Assembly: GCF_036700095.1 (NCBI RefSeq)
Contig: NZ_CP144918.1
Span: forward strand, 249,001-313,000
Source: Pelagerythrobacter marensis
GTDB lineage: Bacteria > Pseudomonadota > Alphaproteobacteria > Sphingomonadales > Sphingomonadaceae
Reading direction: 5' to 3'
Length of the DNA: 64,000 bases
Shown here in pieces: positions 28,520 to 37,097 of the stretch (within the stretch, counting starts at the first letter, position 1; every line of letters begins with the position of its first letter). A program made the translations under genes and the position numbers. Below the pieces are notes generated by a model. It was not told the DNA's origin, did no database searches, and saw only the letters and a program-made list of their open reading frames with translations.

Positions 28520-30376
28520 CTAAAGCCCGGCGGCGACTGCGATCCAGTATGTCGCGCCGGCGAAGACATAGGCGAGCGCGAAGAGATAGCCGACCATGAA
28601 CATCGGCCATTTCCAGCCGTTGGTTTCGCGCCGGGCGACCGCGATCGTCGAAAGGCACTGCGGCGCGAAAACGAACCAGGCGAGGAAGGCGAGCGCGGTC
28701 GGCAGGCTCCAGCGCGCGGCGACTTCCTCTTCCAGCGCCATCGCGGTCTCCTCCTCGTCGTCGGACGCAACCGCGTAAGTCGTAGCGAGCGAGGATACCG
28801 CGACCTCGCGCGCCGCCATTGCGGGCACCAGCGCCAGCGCCATTTCGCGGTTGAAGCCGATCGGTTCGACCACGGCATGGACCCCGGTCGCCAGCCTCCC
28901 GGCGATGGAAGCGTCGATCTGGCTTTCCCCCGGCTCGGCCTTGGGAAAGGTCAGCAGGACCCACAGCACGATCGTCGCCATGAAGATGATCGTGCCCGCG
29001 CGGCGGAGGAACACCCAGGCGCGCTGCCACAGCCCGATGCCGAGGTCGCGCAGGCGCGGCATCTGGTAACGCGGCAGCTCCATGATGAAGCCGCTGGCCG
29101 AACCCTGCGCCACGGTGCGCCGCAGAACCAGCGCGACCACCATCGCGCCGAAGATCCCGGCGACATAGAGCGCGAACAGGACCAGCCCCTGCAGGCCGAC
29201 GCCCGGCCCGACCGTGGTGTTGGGAATGACCGCCGCGATAATCAGCGCATAGACCGGCAGGCGCGCCGAACAGGTCATCAGCGGAGCGACCAGGATCGTC
29301 GTCAGCCGGTCTTTCGGATCGGCGATGCTGCGCGTCGCCATGATCCCGGGGATCGCGCAGGCGAAGCTCGACAGCAGCGGGATGAAGCTCTTGCCCGACA
29401 GGCCGACGCGGGCCATCAGCCGGTCCATGATATAGGCCGCACGGGCCATATATCCGCTCGCTTCCATCACCAGGATGAAAGCGAACAGGATCACGATCTG
29501 CGGCAGGAAGACGACCACCGAACCGACGCCGGCAAGCACGCCTTCGGTCACCAGGTCGCGCAGGAAACCGCCGGGGAAAGTCGCAACAACCCATTCGGAT
29601 ATCGCCCCGACGCCCGCCTCCAGCCCGTCGGCGAACGGCGTCGCCCAGGCGAAGACCGCCTGGAACATCACGAACAGCAGCACGAACAGGATCGGCACCC
29701 CCAGCCAGGGGTGCAGCAGAACCTTGTCCAGCCCGGTGTGAAGCCGGTGACGCGCCGATTCGGACAGGACCGCCGCCTTCGCCATATGCCGCGCGGCCAG
29801 CCGCCGTTCGGGCAAAGTCATGTGCTGGCGCGGCTGCGCGTCCGCCCCGCCCTCGCCCGCCGTCACTTCGGCCCGCGCGATCGCCTCGGCCAGTTCGGCC
29901 AGCCCCTTGCGCCGCACGGCGACGGTCGGAATCACCGGCACGCCCAGCGCCTGCGACAGCGCGGCGGGGTCGAGCGTCAGCCCGTCGCGTTCCGCCAGGT
30001 CGATCATGTTCAGCGCGACCACGGTGGGGCGGCCCAGCGCGATCACTTCCTGCGCGAAAACCAGGTGCTGTTCCAGATTGGCCGCGTCGAGGACGATCAC
30101 CAGCACTTCGGGCAGCACTTCGCCCGGAAATTCGCCGTGAACGACCTTGCGGGTCACCTCCTCATCGGGGCTGGCCGCATCGAACGAATACGATCCGGGC
30201 AGGTCGATCAGTTCCAGCGGCTCGCCCGAAGGCAGGATCAGCCGCCCCGCCTTGCGCTCGACGGTGACGCCCGGATAGTTGGCGATCTTCTGGCGCGCGC
30301 CGGTCAGCGCGTTGAACAGCGCGCTCTTGCCGGCATTGGGATTGCCGACCAGCGCGGCGGTGCGTTGCCGGGTCAT
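28520..30376 (-). CDS. feoB: Ferrous iron transport protein B
   Basis: 618 residues. The N-terminal G domain has G1 GNPNAGKS, G2-region NYPGVTVERK, G3 DLPGSYS and G4 NMID. The membrane part has the FeoB gate repeats (SFACAIPGIMATRSI, TCSARLPVYALIIAAVIPN) and about eight helices. Somewhat shorter than the 770-residue E. coli protein, which is common in alphaproteobacteria. It imports Fe2+ across the inner membrane. Its ATG overlaps the feoA stop by 4 bp. Confidence 0.96.
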   Translation of the reverse strand: MTRQRTAALVGNPNAGKSALFNALTGARQKIANYPGVTVERKAGRLILPSGEPLELIDLPGSYSFDAASPDEEVTRKVVHGEFPGEVLPEVLVIVLDAANLEQHLVFAQEVIALGRPTVVALNMIDLAERDGLTLDPAALSQALGVPVIPTVAVRRKGLAELAEAIARAEVTAGEGGADAQPRQHMTLPERRLAARHMAKAAVLSESARHRLHTGLDKVLLHPWLGVPILFVLLFVMFQAVFAWATPFADGLEAGVGAISEWVVATFPGGFLRDLVTEGVLAGVGSVVVFLPQIVILFAFILVMEASGYMARAAYIMDRLMARVGLSGKSFIPLLSSFACAIPGIMATRSIADPKDRLTTILVAPLMTCSARLPVYALIIAAVIPNTTVGPGVGLQGLVLFALYVAGIFGAMVVALVLRRTVAQGSASGFIMELPRYQMPRLRDLGIGLWQRAWVFLRRAGTIIFMATIVLWVLLTFPKAEPGESQIDASIAGRLATGVHAVVEPIGFNREMALALVPAMAAREVAVSSLATTYAVASDDEEETAMALEEEVAARWSLPTALAFLAWFVFAPQCLSTIAVARRETNGWKWPMFMVGYLFALAYVFAGATYWIAVAAGL

Positions 30377-30612
30377 GCGCGCTCCACCTCCATCGCGGCG
30401 GCGTGCGCGCGGCGCAGGGCCACGGTCATCCGGCCGACCGTCACCGCCAGCGGGTCGGCGCCGCCGAACATGCCGCGATGCGCCACGGCCACGCTGGCGC
30501 CTTCGTCGAGGCCCATGGCGCGCAGGCGCTTTCCATCTTCGGGTGCGAGACTGGCCCAGTCGACCGAAACGACGGTCGCACGCTGGCCGTGATCGAGCTG
30601 ATCGAGCGTCAT
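30373..30612 (-). CDS. feoA: Ferrous iron transport protein A
   Basis: 79 residues, an SH3-like FeoA domain: LDHGQRATVV, RLRAMGLDEGASVAV and DPLAVTVGRMTVALRRA are the family landmarks. A small cytoplasmic partner of FeoB, translated with it (ATGA overlap). No feoC follows. Confidence 0.93.
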   Translation of the reverse strand: MTLDQLDHGQRATVVSVDWASLAPEDGKRLRAMGLDEGASVAVAHRGMFGGADPLAVTVGRMTVALRRAHAAAMEVERA

Positions 30613-30642
30613 ACCCCGCCCGCTATGAGATACGCGCTACAT

Positions 30643-30659
30643 TTGCAACTCGTTATCAA
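30643..30659. promoter_or_regulatory. Possible iron-regulator (Fur-type) box before feoAB
   Basis: TTGCAACTCGTTATCAA lies 31 bp upstream of feoA, is AT-rich against the background and is partly palindromic (TTG/CAA ends). This is similar in style to alphaproteobacterial Fur sites but not a confident match. Confidence 0.3.
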
Positions 30660-30682
30660 TAAAAGGTGGCGAGTTGCCGCGA

Positions 30683-31357
30683 TCAGCGCGCCGGATAGCG
30701 CAGCCGGCCGAGGAAGCGCGCGATATTGAAGCTATCGCGACCGCCGCCGAGCAGTTGCGCCTTGGCCTTTTCGAATCGCATGATTCCGTCGATCCGGCGG
30801 TCGAGGAAAGCGCGCGTCTCGCTCTTGTCCTCGCTCTCGTCGTCGACGAACACGGTCAGCGTGGCGCCGTAGATCGCGCCCAGCATCGTGCGCTTGGTAT
30901 AGTGGTTGTAATCGGTCGCGGTGTCCCCGGCGCAGCGCCACATGACGTCCGCCGTACGCCAGCCGAGCTGCAGCGCGCGCGCCGCGTTCTGCGGCATCGC
31001 CATGACCGACAGCGCCCGGCGCAAGGCCTCTTCGCGCCCGCGCATCGCATCGAGCCGGGCGAGCACGAGGCCCGCGATCCGCTCGCGGATCTTCATTTGC
31101 GCGAGCCGTTCGGCCGGCAGGGCGGCGATCATCGCGAGATCGACCGATTCGATCCACGCCGCGATCATGTCTATCGGCCCGCCCGGATAGGCCAGGGCGG
31201 CCACGTCGGGGTCCGCCCCCTCGGCCGCCGCCGCGGCGCGCACCGCCGCTTCGCTCCAGCCGTCGAAAACGGCGGCATCGGCCACCGCGGGGGCGAGCGC
31301 CAGCCGCAGTTCGTCCAGCGTCGGATCGTCGGGCAGGGCTGCCGGGCCGGTCGCCAT
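30683..31357 (-). CDS. COQ9-family protein (ubiquinone biosynthesis)
   Basis: 224 residues. The C-terminal COQ9 core is recognisable: GWRTADVMWRCAGDTATDYN, HYTKRTMLGAIYGATLTVFV, FLDRRIDGIMRFEKAK. COQ9 is a TetR-like-fold lipid-binding protein that presents ubiquinone precursors to the COQ7 hydroxylase. The ATG at 31357 is chosen because it gives a normal N-terminus (MATGPAALPDDPTLDELRLA). It follows the ankyrin gene with a 1-bp gap. The order means a secreted ankyrin protein and COQ9 are probably co-transcribed. Confidence 0.85.
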   Translation of the reverse strand: MATGPAALPDDPTLDELRLALAPAVADAAVFDGWSEAAVRAAAAAEGADPDVAALAYPGGPIDMIAAWIESVDLAMIAALPAERLAQMKIRERIAGLVLARLDAMRGREEALRRALSVMAMPQNAARALQLGWRTADVMWRCAGDTATDYNHYTKRTMLGAIYGATLTVFVDDESEDKSETRAFLDRRIDGIMRFEKAKAQLLGGGRDSFNIARFLGRLRYPAR

Positions 31358-31358
31358 G

Positions 31359-31976
31359 TCAGAACCGCGGGCCGTAAGTCGGGCCGCTGCTCTGTTCGCG
31401 CTTCGCATCGGCATCGGCGATCGCATCGGCAATCCGCGGGTCGCTGCCCGGCAAGGCGGCATAGTCGCGCGCGGAGCGGCCCGAATTGTCGGTCCGGTCG
31501 GGGTTGGCCCCGTGCTCCAGCAACATCTCGACCATTGCCGTGTCGCGCCGGTGGATCGCGGCGATCAGCGGGGTTTCGCCGGTGGCATTGGTCTCGTCGA
31601 TCCGGGCCCCGGCCTCGATCAGTTCCCTCGCCCCTTCGACGAAGCCGAGGCTGACCGCGATCGACAGCGGCGTGTTGCCGCGTTTATCGCGCACGTTGGG
31701 ATTGGCGCCTTTCTGCGTGAGAAACCGGATCCACACCGCATCGCGCCGCTCGGCCACGATGTGCAGCGCGCTTTCGCCGCTGGAGATGTCGCGCGCGTTG
31801 ACGATGACGGAGCCGGGCTGGCTCAGCGCCTCGGTCACCGCCGCCCCGTCGCGGTCGCGCACGGCCTTGAGGAACTCGTATCCTTCGGACATCATCTGGG
31901 CCGCAGCCGGCGCCGTGAGGAGCGCGGCCGCGAGGCCGGTGATCGCAATCGCCTTGCGCAAGATGGCGCGGGCCAT
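31359..31976 (-). CDS. Ankyrin-repeat protein with signal peptide
   Basis: 205 residues. The signal peptide is MARAILRKAIAITGLAAALL with Ala-x-Ala cleavage (APAAAQ). Four ankyrin repeats follow: SGESALHIVAERRD, RGNTPLSIAVSLGFVEGARE, TGETPLIAAIHRRDTAMVEM, and NSGRSARDYAAL. Periplasmic, likely a protein-protein interaction scaffold; such proteins are common in sphingomonads next to COQ9. Start at 31976 (AAAGG upstream) preferred over the ATG at 31994. Confidence 0.85.
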   Translation of the reverse strand: MARAILRKAIAITGLAAALLTAPAAAQMMSEGYEFLKAVRDRDGAAVTEALSQPGSVIVNARDISSGESALHIVAERRDAVWIRFLTQKGANPNVRDKRGNTPLSIAVSLGFVEGARELIEAGARIDETNATGETPLIAAIHRRDTAMVEMLLEHGANPDRTDNSGRSARDYAALPGSDPRIADAIADADAKREQSSGPTYGPRF

Positions 31977-32079
31977 GCCTGTTCTACCTTTCATCGCTTC
32001 GTCGCATCGCGGGCGACCGCTGGCCGCTCGCCGGTTGGCGGGGCGGCGACGCCCCTTGCCGAACAGCGATTAGCAGAGC

Positions 32080-32703
32080 ATGAAGCGCCGCGCCATGCCT
32101 CTCCCCAAGACCACCCCGTTTCGCCGCGCGACCCTGGCCCTGGCCGGCGCGCTCGCGCTATCCGCCTGCGACAGCCAGCCCGATCTCCAGACCGCTCCGC
32201 TCCACGGCGCGGCGATCGGCGGGCCTTTCGCGCTGACCGGGCAAGACGGCGCGGTCCACCGCTGGTCCGACTTCGCCGGCCAGTGGCGGATCGTCTATTT
32301 CGGCTATACCTATTGCCCCGATATCTGCCCCACCGATGTCCAGCGCCTGTCGCAGGGGCTGGCGCAGTTCGAGCAGGCGAATCCCGAACGCGGCGCGAAT
32401 GTGCAGCCGATCTTCATCACGATCGACCCGGCGCGCGACACGCCCGAGACGCTGGGCCAGTTCGTCTCCAACTTCCACCCCCGCCTGGTCGCGCTGACCG
32501 GCAGCGACGAAGAGATCGCCGAAACTGCGAAAGCCTTCGGCGTCTTCTACTCGCGCGGGCGCGAGGGCGAAGGCGGGGCCTACGACATGAACCATTCGAA
32601 CATCGCCTATCTCTTCGCCCCCGATGGCGCGCCGGTGGCGATCCTGCCGACATCGGAAGGCGCCGGCGCGATTGCCGCGGAACTCGACCGGTGGGTGCGC
32701 TGA
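32080..32703 (+). CDS. SCO1/SenC-family copper protein, lipoprotein
   Basis: 207 residues. A lipoprotein signal ends in LALSAC (lipidated Cys30). The thioredoxin-like domain carries the copper motif CPDICP (Cys79, Cys83) and distant His172 (NHSN), the three ligands needed to deliver copper to the CuA site of cytochrome oxidase. A second SCO gene lies at 60402 in a copper locus. Downstream, the YcgN-like gene overlaps its end. Confidence 0.92.
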   Translation: MKRRAMPLPKTTPFRRATLALAGALALSACDSQPDLQTAPLHGAAIGGPFALTGQDGAVHRWSDFAGQWRIVYFGYTYCPDICPTDVQRLSQGLAQFEQANPERGANVQPIFITIDPARDTPETLGQFVSNFHPRLVALTGSDEEIAETAKAFGVFYSRGREGEGGAYDMNHSNIAYLFAPDGAPVAILPTSEGAGAIAAELDRWVR

Positions 32704-33134
32704 GGACCCGTTTCTGGGAGCTGCCGCTGGCCGAGCTTTCGCGCGAGGAGTGGGAAAGCCTGTGCGACGGCTGCGGCCGGTGCTGCCTGCACAAGATTGA
32801 GGATGCCGATACCGGCGAGATCGCCGACACCAACGTCGCCTGCAAGCTGCTCGATACCGGCACCGCGCGGTGCCGCGACTATCGCCACCGCAGGGCCTAT
32901 GTGCCCGATTGCCTGCGCCTGACGTTGCAGATCGTGGACGAGGTCGAATGGCTTCCCGAAACCTGCGCCTATCGCCGCCGCGCGGCGGGCCGGCCGCTGC
33001 CCGATTGGCACTACCTGCTCTCGGGCGACCGCGACGCCGTTCACCGCGCCGGGGCCTCGGTCGCCGGGCGCGTGATCAGCGAAAGCGACGCGGGGCCGCT
33101 CGAACATCATATCGTCGACTGGGACGAAACGTGA
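32691..33134 (+). CDS. YcgN/UPF0260-family cysteine-cluster protein
   Basis: 147 residues, the family's usual size. The signature SLCDGCGRCCLHKIEDADTG is near the start, with further Cys residues in NVACKLLDT, ARCRDYRHR, PDCLRLT and LPETCAYR. The CxxCxxCC-type cluster suggests bound metal (zinc or Fe-S), but no activity is established for the family. A GTG at 32691 is the best start and overlaps the SCO gene by 13 bp. The end overlaps the YgjP-like gene by 4 bp (GTGA). Confidence 0.85.
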   Translation: MGALRTRFWELPLAELSREEWESLCDGCGRCCLHKIEDADTGEIADTNVACKLLDTGTARCRDYRHRRAYVPDCLRLTLQIVDEVEWLPETCAYRRRAAGRPLPDWHYLLSGDRDAVHRAGASVAGRVISESDAGPLEHHIVDWDET

Positions 33135-33856
33135 TCGACTGGCTCCGCCGCGAACCGCGCGAAGAGCCGGTGATCGCGCTGGGCGAGCGGCGGCTGCCGG
33201 TGGTCGTGGTGCGCCACCCGCGCGCGCGGCGCATGACCCTGCGCCTCGCGCCGTCGGGCGATGCGGTGCGCGTCACCCTGCCGCGCTGGGGCCGCACCGC
33301 CGAAGCGCTCGCCTTCGCCCGCTCGCGTGCCGAATGGCTCGCGGCGCAGCTCGACAAAGTCCCCCTTGCCGATCCGCCGCGCCCGGGCGGGACCGTGCCC
33401 TATCGCGGGCAGCCGCTGGCGATCCGCTGGGCCGCCGACGCGCCGCGCAGCCCGCGCCTCGCCGGCGATGCCGTGACGATCGGCGGGCCGGAGCGACATC
33501 TCGCATCGCGCCTGGCCCGCTGGCTGGAGCGGGAGGCGCTGCGCCTGACGGCCGCCGATCTGGCCGATTTCTGCGCCGTTGCCGGCGTGGCGCAACCCGC
33601 GCTGCGCCTGTCGCGCGCGCAGCGGCGCTGGGGCAGCTGCGCGAGCGACGGGACCGTGCGGATCAACTGGCGCCTCGTCATGGCCCCCGACGCGGTGCGC
33701 CGCTCGGTCGTCGCCCACGAAGTCGCGCACTTGCTCCATTTCGACCACGGCCCGGCGTTCCGGGCCGCGCTCGCGCGCATCTACGACGGCGACCTCGCCG
33801 CTGCCGACCGCTGGCTGAAGGATCGTGGCCGCACGCTCTACGCCCCGTTCGGGTGA
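33131..33856 (+). CDS. YgjP/DUF45-family zinc metalloprotease-like protein
   Basis: 241 residues. The zinc site HEVAHLLHFDHGPAF (HExxH plus downstream His) lies near the C-terminus, after the family's RRWGSCASDGTVRINWRLVM stretch. Cytoplasmic; in bacteria this family is tied to restriction or stress functions but the substrates are unknown. GTG start overlaps the preceding stop. Confidence 0.88.
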   Translation: MIDWLRREPREEPVIALGERRLPVVVVRHPRARRMTLRLAPSGDAVRVTLPRWGRTAEALAFARSRAEWLAAQLDKVPLADPPRPGGTVPYRGQPLAIRWAADAPRSPRLAGDAVTIGGPERHLASRLARWLEREALRLTAADLADFCAVAGVAQPALRLSRAQRRWGSCASDGTVRINWRLVMAPDAVRRSVVAHEVAHLLHFDHGPAFRAALARIYDGDLAAADRWLKDRGRTLYAPFG

Positions 33857-33920
33857 GCGATGCGCCGCCCGCGCGTTTCCGGCACTGGCGCTGGCGCGGC
33901 CAAATCCCTATCTTGCCGCC

Positions 33921-34370
33921 ATGCGACTGATCAGCCGCCTCAATCCCGCCGAAGGCGTGAGCGATTTCTGGGCCTATATCCGCCGGCCGCAGCCCTATCG
34001 CTGGCCGATCCTGGGTCTGTCGGTCCTGATGACCGGCAGCCTGCTGTTCTGGGTGGTGCAGGAACGGTACTACCTGCCGCCCGAGCGGCCCGAAATCACC
34101 TATATCACCACTTTCGCGCCCGGCCGCACCGATGCGGAGATCGCCGCGTCGAACCGCGCGAACCAGGAACGGCAGGAAGCGCTCGCCGCCGAACGGGCCG
34201 AGCGCGAGGAGATCCGGCGCGAAATCTACCGCACCCTCGGCCGCGCCACGGGCATGGACGTGGAGCGGATCGAGCGCGAAGCCGCCGAGGAGCGCGCGCG
34301 CGAGGAAGCCGCCGAGGCCGCCCGGCGCGCGGCGATGACCGGCGATTCCATTGCCGACCGCTCCCGGTAA
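33921..34370 (+). CDS. Small single-pass membrane protein with charged coiled coil
   Basis: 149 residues. One transmembrane helix (about 31-48, WPILGLSVLMTGSLLFWVV) follows a cytoplasmic N-terminus. After YYLPPERPEITYITTF a strongly charged Glu/Arg/Ala helix runs from about 70 to 140, probably a periplasmic coiled coil. Not recognised as a named family with certainty. It overlaps ribD by 20 bp. Confidence 0.75.
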   Translation: MRLISRLNPAEGVSDFWAYIRRPQPYRWPILGLSVLMTGSLLFWVVQERYYLPPERPEITYITTFAPGRTDAEIAASNRANQERQEALAAERAEREEIRREIYRTLGRATGMDVERIEREAAEERAREEAAEAARRAAMTGDSIADRSR

Positions 34371-35397
34371 AGCCGATCCGCGCGATACCGGCCGCGATAC
34401 GGCGGCCGAGGACGCCCGCTGGCTGGCCGCCGCCGCCCGCCTCGCCGCGCGCGGCAGGCCGCTCAGCCGCCCCAACCCGGCAGTCGGCTGCCTCGTGGTC
34501 CGCGACGGAATCGTCGTCGGGCGCGGATGGACCCGGCCCGGCGGGCGCCCCCACGCCGAAGCCGTCGCCCTGGCCGAAGCGGGCGCGGCGGCCCGCGGCG
34601 CGACGGTCTATGTCACGCTCGAACCCTGCGCCCACCGTTCGGACCGGGGCCCGGCCTGTTCGGACCTGATCGTCGAAGCCCGCCCCGCCCGGGTCGTAAT
34701 CGGCCAGCGCGACCCCGATCCGCGCACGTGCGGGCGCGGGATCGAGCGCCTCACAGAGGCCGGGATCGCGGTCGCGGCGCGCGCCTGCCCGGTCTCTCGC
34801 GACAGCCTCGCCGGATATCTTGCGCGCGCCGAACGCGGGCGGCCGCATGTGACGCTCAAGCTCGCCACTTCGCTCGACGGGGCGATTGCCACGGCGGCGG
34901 GCGAAAGCCGCTGGATCACCGGCCCGGCCGCCCGCGCGCACGTCCATTCGCGCCGCGCGATGGCCGATGCGATCCTGGTCGGCGGCGGCACCTGGCGCGC
35001 AGACGCCCCGCGCCTCGACGTGCGCCTGCCCGGCCTGGAGCCGCGCAGTCCGCGCCGGCTGGTGCTGTCGCGCACGATCGCGGACGAGACGGTGGAAACC
35101 CTCCCCGCGCCAGAGGCCATCGCGGGGCTGGAGGCCGTGCAATACCTCTATGTCGAAGGCGGCGCGCAGACCGCCGCGGCCTTCCTCGCCGCCGATCTGG
35201 TCGACCGGATCGAGCTGTACCGCGCGCCGATCGTGATCGGCGGCGGCGCGCCCGCGATCGGCGATATCGGCCTCGCCTCGCTCGCCCAGGCGCACGGGCG
35301 CTGGCACCTGGCGGAGCGGCGACAGCTTGGCAGCGACACGTTCGAAGCCTATCGGCGGCAGGCGCAGGACCAGCCGCGAGACGGGGATAAGCGATAA
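34351..35397 (+). CDS. ribD: Bifunctional riboflavin biosynthesis protein RibD
   Basis: 348 residues. The N-terminal deaminase domain has the zinc motif HAEAVALAEAG with LEPCAHRSDRGPACSDLI. The C-terminal reductase domain shows VTLKLATSLDGAIATAAGES and YLYVEGGAQTAAAFLAADLV. It performs the deaminase and reductase steps after GTP cyclohydrolase II. The start is uncertain: the TTG at 34351, inside the end of the previous gene, is the only codon giving a full domain. The stop overlaps the ribE start (TAATG). Confidence 0.93.
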   Translation: MPTAPGKADPRDTGRDTAAEDARWLAAAARLAARGRPLSRPNPAVGCLVVRDGIVVGRGWTRPGGRPHAEAVALAEAGAAARGATVYVTLEPCAHRSDRGPACSDLIVEARPARVVIGQRDPDPRTCGRGIERLTEAGIAVAARACPVSRDSLAGYLARAERGRPHVTLKLATSLDGAIATAAGESRWITGPAARAHVHSRRAMADAILVGGGTWRADAPRLDVRLPGLEPRSPRRLVLSRTIADETVETLPAPEAIAGLEAVQYLYVEGGAQTAAAFLAADLVDRIELYRAPIVIGGGAPAIGDIGLASLAQAHGRWHLAERRQLGSDTFEAYRRQAQDQPRDGDKR

Positions 35398-36014
35398 TGT
35401 TCACCGGAATAGTCGACGCCATCGGCACGATCGAGGATGTCCGCGAAGGGGGCGACTTGCGCCTGCGGATCGCCTGCCCCTACGACCCGGCGAAGATCGC
35501 CATCGGCGCCTCGATCGCCTGCTCGGGCGTGTGCCTGACGGTGGTGGAGCGCGGCGGAGAGCCGGGCGCGGCGTGGTTCGCGGTCGACGTGTCGGGCGAA
35601 ACCGTTTCGCGCACGGTGCCCGGCATGTGGCGCGCGGGGCGCCGGCTCAACCTCGAAACCGCGCTCAAGCTGGGCGACGAGCTGGGCGGACATATCGTCA
35701 CCGGCCATGTCGACACCGTCGGCGAAGTCCAGCTCGCCCGCGCGGAAGGCGGATCGACCACGGTTGCGATCCGCACCGGCGCCGCCTTCGCGCCGTTCGT
35801 CGCGCCCAAGGGCTCGATCACGGTCGACGGCGTCTCGCTGACCGTCAACGACGTGCGCGACCGCGACGACGGGGCCTGCGACTTCCTGCTGAACGTGATC
35901 CCGCACACCGCCGAAGTCACCACGCTGGGCGATCTGGCCGAAGGCGACCGGGTCAACCTGGAGATCGACGTGCTCGCGCGCTACCTCAAGCGAATGCAGA
36001 GCCTCCAGCGGTAG
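35397..36014 (+). CDS. ribE: Riboflavin synthase, alpha subunit
   Basis: 205 residues with the two lumazine-binding repeats: MFTGIVDAIGTI at the N-terminus, then GSITVDGVSLTVNDV opening the active-site region of the first-to-second repeat. HIVTGHVDTVGEV and FLLNVIPHTAEVTTLG are also present. It makes riboflavin from two lumazine molecules. Translationally coupled to ribD. ribBA and ribH, often next in alphaproteobacteria, do not follow; a lower-G+C patch does. Confidence 0.94.
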   Translation: MFTGIVDAIGTIEDVREGGDLRLRIACPYDPAKIAIGASIACSGVCLTVVERGGEPGAAWFAVDVSGETVSRTVPGMWRAGRRLNLETALKLGDELGGHIVTGHVDTVGEVQLARAEGGSTTVAIRTGAAFAPFVAPKGSITVDGVSLTVNDVRDRDDGACDFLLNVIPHTAEVTTLGDLAEGDRVNLEIDVLARYLKRMQSLQR

Positions 36015-36304
36015 CCGTTCTGCAGCGCGCCCCTTCCCCGACGCATCCGCCTGTCGTCCCGGCGACTCCGAAGCCGCCTTGCGCGCAGCATCTGTCCGTT
36101 CGACGTCACGGAAGAGCCTCCTTCACGGATAGGCTGCAATGAAGGTGACGAAGAAAGATCGCGAGATCGTGAAACGATAGACTTATCGATAGTATTCAAC
36201 TTCATATCACCGGGCACCCTGCCTGAAATGAAATTGAAACAGAATCTCCCCACTTGCGTTATGCAAATCATGTCGTCACCTAATGACTCGCATAATTAGG
36301 GCGG
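36015..36304. other. Lower-G+C intergenic region
   Basis: 290 bp with no credible gene. From about 36110 the base composition drops well below the surroundings, continuing into the next gene. TTGAAA at 36234 is the only promoter-like hexamer, and a good -10 box at normal spacing is missing. Confidence 0.5.
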
Positions 36305-36766
36305 ATGCCGAAAATGATCTTGAGCATGAGGACAGGTATTCTGGCGCTCTGTTCTCTGACGTTTGGGTCCCTGGCCTCGTGCTCTACCGTGATGACCGGC
36401 ACGTCCCAAACCGCGGATTTGGTCAATGCGCGATGGAGTGTAGAAAGCGTCGCAGGAACAGTGGAGCCACAGCAAGGGAGCCCGTCGGCAACAATTCGGT
36501 TCGGGGACGACGGCGCTATCAGTGGCACGCTTTTGTGCAACTCCATCGGAGGGGGAATTCGCTGGAGGCCGGATGGCCGGTTCGAGTTTACGAACGAGCC
36601 GACGGTTCAAACGATGGCGGGTTGTGTCGCCACGGACGAGGCAAGGCGGTTTGGTCGCAAATTTTGGGATGCGATGAAGACCGCCCGATACTGGAATTTC
36701 CATCGCGACAATTTGCGCATCGCGTTCGCCGATGGTGAGGTGGCGGAATTGTCCGCACTCGATTAG
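36305..36766 (+). CDS. META/HslJ-domain lipoprotein
   Basis: 153 residues. The lipoprotein signal ends in LASC (Cys26). The remainder fits a META domain: NARWSVESVAG, PSATIRFGDDGAISGTLLCN and a final RIAFADGEVAEL. META/HslJ proteins are small periplasmic beta proteins linked to stress or drug tolerance in some bacteria, mechanism unclear. Its codons carry more A/T at third positions than neighbours, suggesting recent transfer. ATG chosen for the signal peptide. Confidence 0.7.
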   Translation: MPKMILSMRTGILALCSLTFGSLASCSTVMTGTSQTADLVNARWSVESVAGTVEPQQGSPSATIRFGDDGAISGTLLCNSIGGGIRWRPDGRFEFTNEPTVQTMAGCVATDEARRFGRKFWDAMKTARYWNFHRDNLRIAFADGEVAELSALD

Positions 36767-36963
36767 CGAGGCACGCCACCCCAGCCACCCCATATGATGA
36801 GATAGAAGCGGTCGGTTCCGCGCTTGCAGAAAGCCGCATCCGCAGGAAAATCTCGACCGCATGCGAGGATTGGCATTGGCACTTTCTCCGGCACGGCCAA
36901 TGCCCATACCTCTTGCGCCAAGAGCCGGTCCCCGCTGCAGGGGCGCAACGTCGTGATCGGCAT
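36763..36963 (-). CDS. Hypothetical small protein (doubtful)
   Basis: 66-residue open frame with ATG start, overlapping the stop of the META lipoprotein by 4 bp on the opposite strand. No family recognised. The C-terminus (GTDRFYLIIWGGWGG) looks protein-like, but there is no clear ribosome site, and it sits in the atypical patch. It may be a remnant of a larger gene. Confidence 0.25.
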   Translation of the reverse strand: MPITTLRPCSGDRLLAQEVWALAVPEKVPMPILACGRDFPADAAFCKRGTDRFYLIIWGGWGGVPR

Positions 36964-37097
36964 GCGGCGCGCCTTCTAATCGTTTTCATTGAGGCAGCAC
37001 CCCCGGCCGACGCAAAGCGCCCCGCCCGGCCTGGGGCCGGACGGGGCGCGGATCGGTGCGGGGAGGCGTCGCTGCCCGCGCACGAAATCGGTGAGGA
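36767..37097. other. Gap between META lipoprotein and DUF4168 gene
   Basis: 331 bp. It holds the doubtful 66-residue minus-strand frame (36763-36963) and the terminator at 37017-37048. Base composition returns to the genome norm at about 36990. Confidence 0.5.
37017..37048 (-). terminator. Hairpin terminator of the DUF4168 gene
   Basis: GCGCCCCG-x-CCGGCC pairs with GGCCGG-x-CGGGGCGC around a 3-nt loop, about 50 bp beyond the stop on the minus strand, followed there by TTTG. Confidence 0.75.
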
